From G963704535 sp963704535 (GTDB lineage: Bacteria > Chloroflexota > Chloroflexia > Chloroflexales > Roseiflexaceae), in NCBI GenBank assembly GCA_963704535.1, contig OY969916.1, positions 682,001 through 746,000 of the forward strand: 64,000 nucleotides of DNA. Direction: 5' to 3'. Under the pieces are notes generated by a model, which was not told where the DNA came from, ran no database searches, and saw only the letters and a program-made list of their open reading frames with translations. Both the position numbers and the translations under genes were made by a program. Positions within the stretch are counted from its first letter, which is position 1; each line of letters opens with the position of its first letter. Of this stretch, positions 9,816 through 15,592 are shown one piece after another.

Positions 9816-10241
9816 TTAAGACGTCGGCTGTGCCTCGGACTGATTCTTGCCACGCGAACTGCGCCGACGCTTGGACCGCTTCTTCAGGCCCACCGCCGCG
9901 ACGGCATCCGAGTTAGGGCCGTACTGGGCCAGCACCTGGGCCTTGACGCCCAGCATCGCTTCGTGCAACGTCCACTCTGCCACCATGAGCTCGTCGCGGG
10001 CGGCGGCTTGCGCCCTACGGGTGTGGATTTCGTTCTGCCGGGCCTGTTCGATGCGGTGCTGAATCGCGACCAATGCCTCGATCTCGTGGGCGGGATTGAC
10101 TGGGGCGTAGTCGTTCAGCTTCTGCACGACCGTCAGCGCCTCCTGATCTGCGTCGATGACATCTGAATTGAGCCGGTAGAGGCGAACTCGGGGGCATATT
10201 GCCTCCTTAAGCGGCGCGGTGTTCCGGCGCCGCATCTTCAT
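9816..10241 (-). CDS. Conserved hypothetical small protein, basic C-terminus
   Basis: The open frame from ATG 10241 gives 141 residues. The conserved part runs from RVRLYRLNSDVIDADQEAL through a helical NPAHEIEALVAIQHRIEQA segment and an AARDELMVAEWTLHEAMLG segment to a Lys/Arg-rich tail. I recall similar hypothetical proteins in Chloroflexi and cyanobacteria; the function is unknown. No ribosome-binding site precedes 10241. An ideal AAGGAGG site (10202-10208 on the minus strand) precedes ATG 10197, which is out of frame by one base. The run of five G at 10190-10194 (C on the coding strand) would restore MPRVRLYRL if it were four. So either the start is in the weak upstream region or a homopolymer indel disrupts the true start. 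Confidence 0.7.
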   Translation of the reverse strand: MKMRRRNTAPLKEAICPRVRLYRLNSDVIDADQEALTVVQKLNDYAPVNPAHEIEALVAIQHRIEQARQNEIHTRRAQAAARDELMVAEWTLHEAMLGVKAQVLAQYGPNSDAVAAVGLKKRSKRRRSSRGKNQSEAQPTS

Positions 10242-10907
10242 AGATTACGGAGCAGCAAGCAAGCTGTCCTGCAATGTATTGTACTATGTCGCATTACCAG
10301 GGCATAACCATCGCGCGGCCAGGGACAATCGAGCGGTTCCCACGGGTATTCTTGCGGCTCGCCACACACGACCCAGCCATGTCCACAGACACACCAGCGT
10401 TTTCTGGGAACAGCCCAGCGCGTTCCACACACGACCCAGCGATGTCCACACACACACCAGCGTTTTCTGGGAACAGCCCAGCGCATTCCACACACGACCC
10501 AGCGATGTCCACAGACACACCAGCGTTTTCTGGGAACAGCCCAGCGTGCTCCACACACGACCCAGCGATGTCCACAGACACACCAGCGTTTTCTGGGAAC
10601 AGCCCAGCGCGCTCGACACACGACCCAGCGATCTCCACACACACACCAGCGTTTTTCAGGAACAGCCAGCGCGCTCCACACACGACCCAGCGATCTCTAC
10701 GACACTCTTGCGATTCGCCACTGGCGTCCAGCGGCGCGCTATAGAGGCTGTATCAATAAAATATCAATGCAGAACTACAGCAAATACGGTAAAATAGCCT
10801 ACGGGCTGCGCTCGTGGGGCAATGAGAGTTATGCCGACGAATGGAAAGCATTTCGTTTGTGTCGATAGGGCGTGATCTTGCGATGCGTGAAGGGGATGAG
10901 GTGGCCA
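10242..10907. other. Gene-free stretch holding a minisatellite
   Basis: About 660 bases between the small conserved gene and the phosphotransferase remnant. It is dominated by the 63-bp repeat array described separately. All frames through the array are open only because the repeat length is a multiple of three and lacks stops. Bases 10745-10900 are AT-richer and could hold the promoter of the downstream gene. Confidence 0.6.
10362..10695. repeat. 63-bp tandem minisatellite, five-plus units
   Basis: Copies of the unit beginning CCACACACGACCCAGC start at 10362, 10425, 10488, 10551, 10614 and 10676. The period is exactly 63 bases, except 62 for the last, where CCCAGC has lost a base. Units differ by a few substitutions (for example GATGTCCACAGAC versus GATGTCCACACAC). 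Each ends in GCGTTTTCTGGGAACAGC. The substitutions show no codon-position bias that would favour coding. Confidence 0.9.
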
Positions 10908-11640
10908 ATGGGATGGGAGGCACTCGAGCAGTGGGGTGACGACGTCGCTCGCATCGAACCGCTCGCTGGCGGAGTGGCCAACGACGTGTGGAGCGTGCGC
11001 GTCAACGGGCACCTCGCGGTCGGTCGTCTCGGTGCCAGGAGCGACGCTGATCTCGCGTGGGAGACCGACGCTCCTCCAACGCCTCGACCGTGAAGGTCTG
11101 ACCGTGCCGGTGCCGATCCCGACGACGGACGGCCGGCTGTTCGCCGACGGTGTGGTGGTGATGACCTACGTCGAGGGCGGACCGCCCGAGACGGAGGCCG
11201 ACTGGCGTCGCGTGGCCGACACGCTCCGCCAGCTGCATCGGTTGACGGCGGGGTGGCCGCAGCGCCCGGGCTGGCGATCGTCGACCGACCTCCTGCACGC
11301 CGAGACCGGGACGAAGATCGACCTCGGCGCGATGCCGCCTGAGGGCGTTGCGCGATGCCGAGCAGCGTGGGCGCGGCTCGTCGGACGTCAGACCTGCGTC
11401 GTCCACGGCGACCCCAACCCGCGCAACATCCGCATGACCGCAGATCGGGTCGCGCTGATCGACTGGGACGAGGCGCACGTCGACGTCCCCGACCTCGACC
11501 TGGTGCTGCCCCACAACGCTGCCGGTCTCGACGACGAGGCGCACGACATCGCCGCGCAAGCGTGGGCCGCATGGGAAGCCGCCGTCTGCTGGGACGACGA
11601 GCACTCAGTCAAGCGGCTCGCCGAAGTTCGAGCGGTCTGA
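10908..11640 (+). pseudogene. Aminoglycoside phosphotransferase family (APH), frameshifted
   Basis: The N-terminal part from ATG 10908 reads GWEALEQWGDDVARIEPLAG, GVANDVW and LAWETD in one frame. Near 11070-11075 the homology moves to the next frame, which continues LLQRLDREGLTVPVPIP, the catalytic VVHGDPNPRNIR (HGDxxxxN) and the metal-site ALIDWDEAHVDVPDLD, ending at TGA 11640. One extra base around GACGCTCCTCC explains this. The intact product would be a kinase-fold phosphotransferase of about 243 residues acting on a small molecule. The text is very GC-rich and actinobacteria-like, which hints at transfer. It is either a genuine pseudogene or a sequence error. Confidence 0.75.
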
Positions 11641-11664
11641 GCAGCAGCGGCAGCGAATCTGGAG

Positions 11665-11786
11665 AGGTGTTCGCCTGTTGGGTCGCGCATGACAATCTGC
11701 ACATCCGCCAATTGGTGGAACTCAGGCGCCTGTGGCTAGAACATATCACAAAGCCTTACAATCTCGAATACGCAGGTGATTGGTAA
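11665..11786 (+). pseudogene. C-terminal remnant of a DinB-family protein
   Basis: The frame reads VFACWVAHDNLHIRQL, then VELRRLWLEHITKPYNLEYAGDW and stop. This matches the last helix and tail of DinB/YfiT-like metal-binding four-helix proteins (AHDxLHxRQ motif). Nothing upstream in this frame resembles the rest of the family, so it is a fragment abutting the phosphotransferase. Confidence 0.6.
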
Positions 11787-12149
11787 CTGAATAGACGCAA
11801 ATCATAGTATCAATATGGGTTTGTAGTTCATTGAGTGTGCGGCGTGTCTCTATGGACGATCCGGCGGCGCTCAGGGAGAGCCTGGCAGCTCGCGGGGGCC
11901 ATGTGGCGCATGGGATACAGCGAGGCGGCGCGGCGCGAGGGGAGCGTGGGTTAAGCCCAACACCTTTCGACTCAGACCTGATAGGTCTTGCTCAGGCGCT
12001 TTCGATGCCTTCCACAAGACCTGTCAGGTCTGAGTGCGATGTTATGGTGTTGGTACTAAGATAAGGTAGTACTATTAGGTGAGTATTATTAAGTAATAGT
12101 TGCATTATAATGCTGATACTCTCGCCCCAAGACCAGAAAGGAGTCTATC
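11787..12149. other. Gene-free stretch with palindromic repeat
   Basis: No supported gene. Around 11887-11950 one frame reads AGAMWRMGYSEAARREGSVG and stop, possibly the tail of a decayed gene I cannot identify. The inverted repeat 11971-12034 lies here. AT-rich DNA from 12050 probably carries the promoter of the lipoprotein gene. Confidence 0.5.
11971..12034. repeat. Inverted repeat with AGACCTGAYAGGTCT cores
   Basis: The arms 11971-11990 and 12015-12034 are 20-bp inverted repeats with one mismatch, and each arm is itself a CAGACCTG/CAGGTCTG dyad. The same core recurs at 39713-39772, so this is a dispersed palindromic repeat. Confidence 0.75.
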
Positions 12150-12491
12150 ATGTCTTACCGCATCGTACGCACTTTATCGATAGTGATAGTACTTTTAATG
12201 ATCTCACTAACTCTATCATCGTGTGGGGGCCTCTCAAGCAAAATCATAGGTGTATGGCAAGGCGGAGGAGAGACTATGGAATTTAAGGATGATGGCACTG
12301 TACTGCTTAAAAGTCCGCTAGTATCATCACAAGGATACTGGAAGGTGATTGATAATGAACACATCGATCTTCGGATGGATGGTATTTTTGGTGGAGGGAT
12401 GAGTGGGGAGTTTCAAGTCCAAATTGACGATGAAATTCTTACTCTCGTCCATCCACAAGGTCCTATTATTAGATACTCAAGATTTAAATAA
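12150..12491 (+). CDS. Small lipoprotein with lipocalin-like GxW domain
   Basis: A 113-residue protein with a type II signal peptide: a hydrophobic stretch then a lipobox LSSC at about residues 22-25. AGAAAGGAG precedes ATG 12150. The mature part reads IIGVWQGGGETMEFKDDGTV, then GYWKVIDNEHIDLRM. This pattern (G-W start, hydrophobic-basic strand, DDGTV turn, YW-V-D strand) is seen in small beta-barrel stress or lipocalin-like domains. It is AT-rich compared with its neighbours, suggesting recent acquisition. The convergent neighbour at 12538-13125 carries a related domain. Confidence 0.75.
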   Translation: MSYRIVRTLSIVIVLLMISLTLSSCGGLSSKIIGVWQGGGETMEFKDDGTVLLKSPLVSSQGYWKVIDNEHIDLRMDGIFGGGMSGEFQVQIDDEILTLVHPQGPIIRYSRFK

Positions 12492-12495
12492 TGTT

Positions 12496-12539
12496 AAAAA
12501 ATGCTGGCTTGTATGTTTAGCATACAAGCCAGCATTTTT
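12496..12539. terminator. Bidirectional Rho-independent terminator
   Basis: Bases 12496-12515 pair with 12520-12539: AAAAATGCTGGCTTGTATG against CATACAAGCCAGCATTTTT. Because A and T runs flank the stem, it works for both the lipoprotein gene and the convergent minus-strand gene, whose stop codon overlaps it. Confidence 0.9.
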
Positions 12540-13125
12540 AATTTTCTCGATAGCGCTCAAAAAGAAGCGTTCTCATTAATATATCGCTTCGCCAAACCAT
12601 ATCATCATCAAAGAATCTAATCTCGAAGAGAACTCCTTTCTTTGGTGTATACAAATCATTAAGCCACATTCTTACATGGTTTGCATCTTCAACATAATAT
12701 CTCCCACCCTCTAAAGTAATATCATTTCCTGCGGTAATTGAACCATTACGATGAAATTCAACAACGGCATTACTGCGTTCAACAGTCCACTTGCCTAGAA
12801 TAGCCTGTCTAACAGAAGCCGTTTGAATACTCCATATCGCCCCTGAAATTCCAGTATATGCTAAATATAGCAATATCATTAGGATAATCGCAAAGAGAAT
12901 TTGCCTTACAATTTTAGATGTTCTTCTTCCCAACAATATCCAGTCGATAGGCCGACCTTGTCTCTCAGCAATTACATCAGTGACTATTCCAATACCCACG
13001 ATAATAGAACCAATAAAGGTAAGCAAAGGCTCAAAGGTAAGATCAGTTGCCAACCAGATCGCAGAAGCCATGAGAGCCACAAAGGACAACGCGCGTGACA
13101 CAACACGTAGGGATTGAGTAACCAT
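12538..13125 (-). CDS. Membrane protein with C-terminal GxW domain
   Basis: The start is taken as ATG 13125, because AGAAGGAT sits just upstream; the open frame to 13365 has no site and different composition. The 195-residue product has hydrophobic segments SRALSFVALMASAIWLA, LLTFIGSIIVGIGIVTD and ILFAIILMILLYLAYTGI, so two or three membrane spans. The soluble C-terminus reads LGKWTVERSNAVVEFHRNGS and RYYVEDANHVRMWLNDL. This parallels GVWQ...MEFKDDG...YWKVIDNEHIDLRM of the convergent lipoprotein. Function is unknown. A TATAAT on the minus strand at 13213-13218 could be its -10 element. AT-rich like its neighbour. Confidence 0.7.
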   Translation of the reverse strand: MVTQSLRVVSRALSFVALMASAIWLATDLTFEPLLTFIGSIIVGIGIVTDVIAERQGRPIDWILLGRRTSKIVRQILFAIILMILLYLAYTGISGAIWSIQTASVRQAILGKWTVERSNAVVEFHRNGSITAGNDITLEGGRYYVEDANHVRMWLNDLYTPKKGVLFEIRFFDDDMVWRSDILMRTLLFERYREN

Positions 13126-13386
13126 ACAAGCATATCCTTCTAAGCTAAGAAGCAACGACGCGTCTGCCTGAGCAAAGTATATCATATAGCGATAGTCTAT
13201 GATCCAACAACGATTATAGCCGACCGTGTTACGCGCGTGCCGTTTGAGGCGATTCTGCGTGTAAAATACCCTGCCAACCCTAGTGCCGATGGCGTTAGCG
13301 AGGGCGCGCTGCGCGGCGGCTAAATCCTGGTCGTCAGGGCCGCCTTCGAGCCAATCCCCTCCCACCCGAAGGCAGCCCCTCGTTCG

Positions 13387-13659
13387 CTACTCGGCGCCGA
13401 CAATCGCTGCCTCATCAAACGCCATTGGATAGCGCGTCACGACCGCATCGACGATCGCTTCACCCAGCGCCCAGAAGCCCCGCTCTGATTGTACCCCTGT
13501 CGCGGCCCACGCCCATCGCCACGCCTGGCGCTCGTCCTGCCACACCGTCAGCCCTTGTGCGCTCAACTCGTCGAGCATCAATCCCAGGTGCCGCAACAAC
13601 GTGTAGCTGATCGCGGCCGCATCCGGTGGGCAGATCGAGCCATTCCGTTCCCCATGCAT
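13387..13659 (-). CDS. Hypothetical 90-residue protein
   Basis: ATG 13659 is preceded by CAGGAGG, a strong ribosome-binding site, so the start is well supported. The product (MHGERNGSICPPDAAAIS..., ending DEAAIVGAE) has two helical halves around LGLMLDELSAQGLTVWQDE and FWALGEAIVDAVVTRYPMA. I recognise no family. It diverges from the XRE repressor gene and shares with it the intergenic region that holds the structured element and operator, so it may be part of that cassette. Confidence 0.6.
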   Translation of the reverse strand: MHGERNGSICPPDAAAISYTLLRHLGLMLDELSAQGLTVWQDERQAWRWAWAATGVQSERGFWALGEAIVDAVVTRYPMAFDEAAIVGAE

Positions 13660-13681
13660 CGTCCAAGCCTCCTGCGGGCAC

Positions 13682-13706
13682 AAAAAAGCCCGCGTTGAGG
13701 CGGGCA
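13682..13706 (-). terminator. Minus-strand hairpin with U-tract upstream of 13659 gene
   Basis: Read on the minus strand, a GCCCGC stem, a short loop and GCGGGC are followed by six T. It lies between the structured element and the ribosome-binding site of the minus-strand gene. It could end a short leftward RNA covering the element, or act as an attenuator. Confidence 0.6.
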
Positions 13707-13802
13707 GTCGGCAGCAAGCCTATTGCATGTTACAATAGCCCTGCGTCGGCGCTAACCCGCCGGTGCCATGCCCCGCGGCTGGTATGAACAGTGCGCGGGG
13801 CA
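13697..13802. ncRNA. Structured conserved element, copy A
   Basis: About 105 bases strongly conserved with 53885-53999, both upstream of paralogous XRE genes. Predicted helices: GGCGGG (13699-13704) with CCCGCC (13756-13761); CTATTG (13720-13725) with CAATAG (13733-13738); GGCGC (13748-13752) with GTGCC (13763-13767); and GCCCCGCG (13770-13777) with CGCGGGGC (13794-13801), with a nested CTG/CAG. The first and third helices interleave, giving a possible pseudoknot. The strand transcribed is not certain. No known RNA family is assigned. Confidence 0.55.
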
Positions 13803-13804
13803 AC

Positions 13805-13821
13805 GTTCGGTTATGCCGAAC
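13805..13821. promoter_or_regulatory. Palindromic XRE operator, copy A
   Basis: GTTCGG-N5-CCGAAC lies about 45 bases before the XRE start. The second XRE gene has ATTCGC-N5-GCGAAT at 54003-54019 in the same place. The shared pattern TTCG-N7-CGAA with swapped inner bases suggests paralogous repressors that recognise their own promoters. Confidence 0.6.
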
Positions 13822-13863
13822 ATACTACGTTTTCGTGGAAATGTCAATCTCTGACGAGGCGTG

Positions 13864-14094
13864 ATGCAACGGTTTGGCGAAAAACTACGCGCTCTTCGGA
13901 AACGTCGCCGGATGACCCTGCGGGAATTGGCCGAGGCGTTAGGGTATACGGCGTACAGTTATATCAGTGAAGTCGAAACGGGGAAGCTGAACCCGTCACT
14001 TGATCTGGCCTTGAAAGTCTCGCGTCTATTTAATGTCTCACTCGATCAGCTCTTAAAGGATGAGCTTGAGCTGGATGAGGAAGGTAGCGCGTGA
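13864..14094 (+). CDS. Small XRE-family repressor
   Basis: A 76-residue helix-turn-helix protein. QRFGEKLRALRKRRRMTLRE and LAEALGYTAYSYISEVETGK cover the DNA-binding helices, and KVSRLFNVSLDQLLKDELEL closes the domain. ATG 13864 has GAGG upstream; GTG 13861 is an alternative. The first 30 bases are nearly identical to the paralog at 54067. It probably represses its own promoter through the dyad at 13805-13821. Downstream, after a hairpin-rich gap, comes xisI. Confidence 0.85.
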   Translation: MQRFGEKLRALRKRRRMTLRELAEALGYTAYSYISEVETGKLNPSLDLALKVSRLFNVSLDQLLKDELELDEEGSA

Positions 14095-14124
14095 GGTGTG
14101 AGGTGCGAATAACCGCTTTTCGAG

Positions 14125-14235
14125 CCACAAATGAATTTGTGGCCTGAAATCACAAACACGTTCAAACGTGTTCGAGAGCGAGCTTTAACGTGTTTTAACA
14201 CGTTTACTGGTTTCAGGCATCGAATTCATTCGATG
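14125..14235. repeat. Cluster of four perfect hairpins with branched fold
   Basis: The hairpins are CCACAAAT/ATTTGTGG (14125-14142), AACACGTT/AACGTGTT (14155-14172), AACGTGTT/AACACGTT (14187-14204) and CATCGAAT/ATTCGATG (14218-14235). A 10-bp stem, 14143-14152 with 14208-14217, encloses the middle two, giving a three-way junction. The arms of the middle hairpins are mutually complementary, so alternative folds exist. It lies between the XRE and xisI genes. Confidence 0.8.
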
Positions 14236-14274
14236 ATGGCTAGGGTTTGATCCCAATCGAGAGGAGATCGTACG

Positions 14275-14610
14275 ATGGCTACCCACGACACCTACCGGCA
14301 GCTAATCGAGACGACCTTGCTTGAGTATACTCGCATTCCCTATGCCTATGGTGACATTCGCACTGAAGCGGTGTTTGACTGTGACCATGACCGCTACCTC
14401 TTGCTAACAGTCGGGTGGGATAATGGTCTGCGTGTCCATACCTGCCTGGTCCATATTGATCTGATTGATGATAAAGTGTGGATTCAGCGCGACAATACCG
14501 AAGTAGGGATTGCGCGCGAACTGGTGCAGGCAGGCATTCCGAAAGATCATATCGTACTCGGGTTTCGTCCACCCGAGGTTCGGCAATATACGGAATACGC
14601 GATAGCCTAG
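14275..14610 (+). CDS. xisI: XisI-family protein
   Basis: The 111-residue product matches the XisI family, first described as a factor controlling excision of the fdxN element in cyanobacteria. Telling segments are LLEYTRIPYAYGDI, the DHDRYLLLTVGWDNGLRVH strand pair, KVWIQRDNTEVGIARELV and the C-terminal IVLGFRPPEVRQYTEYA. GAGAGGAG precedes ATG 14275. Family members usually sit beside xisH, an endonuclease-like partner, but none is seen here. The XRE gene upstream may take a regulatory role. It is 24 bases from the next gene and so probably co-transcribed with it. Confidence 0.88.
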   Translation: MATHDTYRQLIETTLLEYTRIPYAYGDIRTEAVFDCDHDRYLLLTVGWDNGLRVHTCLVHIDLIDDKVWIQRDNTEVGIARELVQAGIPKDHIVLGFRPPEVRQYTEYAIA

Positions 14611-14633
14611 CAAGAAATGCAAAGGAGGAACCC

Positions 14634-15437
14634 ATGACAGAGCGAGAGCGATTGCCTGAGCAGGAAGCGGAGGATTTACGTAGCCCAGCGCGGATGTACG
14701 ATTACTGGTCGGGAGGCGAGCGTCACTCCGAGCGTGATCGCCAGATATCGGACCAGATAGACGCGGCGCATCCGGGTGTGGAATTGGTGATCCCTGTTCA
14801 TGAGGCGTTGATGAACCGCATCCACGCGTTCTTGCGCGCGCACGGGATCGACCAATTCTTGCTGATCGGCTTCAGCGTTCCGGTGTTCAAGGAGCAGCCG
14901 ATGCTCCCTGACAGCGGCGAGCGGGCGCTCTTCGTGGAAGCCGATCCGTCTGAGGCGCCCCGCACTCAGGCGCGCCTGGAGGGATATCCCAACGTCAGTG
15001 TGCTCCACGTCGGCCTGCACCAACTCGGCCAGATCCTCGACAACCCGCAGGTGCGCGAGGCGATCGATGTCACGCGGCCGTTGGCGGTGATCTTCGGAGC
15101 CGTGCTGCCCTACATCACCGACGACCAGCAGGCGTACGCGGCCGTGCATGCGGTGCGCGATGCGCTGCCAAGCGGCAGTTACCTCGGCTTCTCGCACACG
15201 ACCTACGAGAACTTGTCGCGCGAGGTGATCAGCCAGATCGAGAAGATCTTCTCGGCGGCGTTCGTGCCACTCTGCGCGCGCGGGTTGGCCCAGGTTGAGC
15301 CATTCTTGGCCGGGCTGGAGCCGGTATCGCCTGGGATCGTCGCGATACCGCTCTGGCGGCCGGAGTCCGACAACGACCTCCTGCTCGACCAGCCGGAGCG
15401 GTCGCTGGGACTTGTCGGCATCGGGTACAAGCCGTAG
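14634..15437 (+). CDS. SAM-dependent methyltransferase, DUF574/Methyltransf_19-like
   Basis: ATG 14634 has AAAGGAGG at 14621-14628; upstream in-frame starts lie inside xisI. The 267-residue protein starts with SPARMYDYWSGGERHSERDR, which resembles the RxYDYxLGGxxNFxxDR signature of the actinobacterial DUF574 methyltransferase family. GERALFVEADPSEAPRTQAR then corresponds to the cofactor-binding acidic strand region, and LAVIFGAVLPYITDD to the strand after it. The usual glycine-rich SAM loop is changed to LLIGFSVPVFKEQPML, so cofactor binding may be altered. Substrate unknown. Confidence 0.75.
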   Translation: MTERERLPEQEAEDLRSPARMYDYWSGGERHSERDRQISDQIDAAHPGVELVIPVHEALMNRIHAFLRAHGIDQFLLIGFSVPVFKEQPMLPDSGERALFVEADPSEAPRTQARLEGYPNVSVLHVGLHQLGQILDNPQVREAIDVTRPLAVIFGAVLPYITDDQQAYAAVHAVRDALPSGSYLGFSHTTYENLSREVISQIEKIFSAAFVPLCARGLAQVEPFLAGLEPVSPGIVAIPLWRPESDNDLLLDQPERSLGLVGIGYKP

Positions 15438-15469
15438 GGGCCGGAGGGGGGCACCCGCGCACAAAACAC

Positions 15470-15495
15470 GACGGGGCATCTATCGATGCCCCGTC
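15470..15495 (+). terminator. Terminator-like hairpin
   Basis: GACGGGGCATC (15470-15480), loop TATC, then GATGCCCCGTC (15485-15495), 33 bases after the methyltransferase stop. ATTCT follows, so the U-tract is weak. Confidence 0.65.
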
Positions 15496-15592
15496 ATTCT
15501 CCGCTCACGTCGTGCCACGCGCGTGAGACACAGGTCTTTGGCAGCATCGACTTTTACAAAGAGGCAGCGATACTGATGAGGGAGGATCTGCG

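Noticed and set aside
10362..10695. Repeat array as a CRISPR
   Set aside because: The whole 63-bp unit is repeated with no unique spacers, and no cas gene is near.
10219..10797. Overlapping open frames across the minisatellite as repeat proteins
   Set aside because: Frames are open on both strands only because the period is a multiple of three; there is no ribosome-binding site and no codon-position bias in the substitutions.
11831..12064. 77-codon plus-strand frame
   Set aside because: No family resemblance, and it runs through the palindromic repeat at 11971-12034.
13126..13365. Longer start for the 12538-13125 membrane protein
   Set aside because: Composition changes at 13125, and AGAAGGAT sits just before ATG 13125.
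13697..13802. Structured element as a twister ribozyme (GCCGGUGCCAUGCCCCG resembles the twister core)
   Set aside because: The stem that should form around that core does not pair (GCCGG against CCCCG), and the A-rich segment of the consensus is missing.
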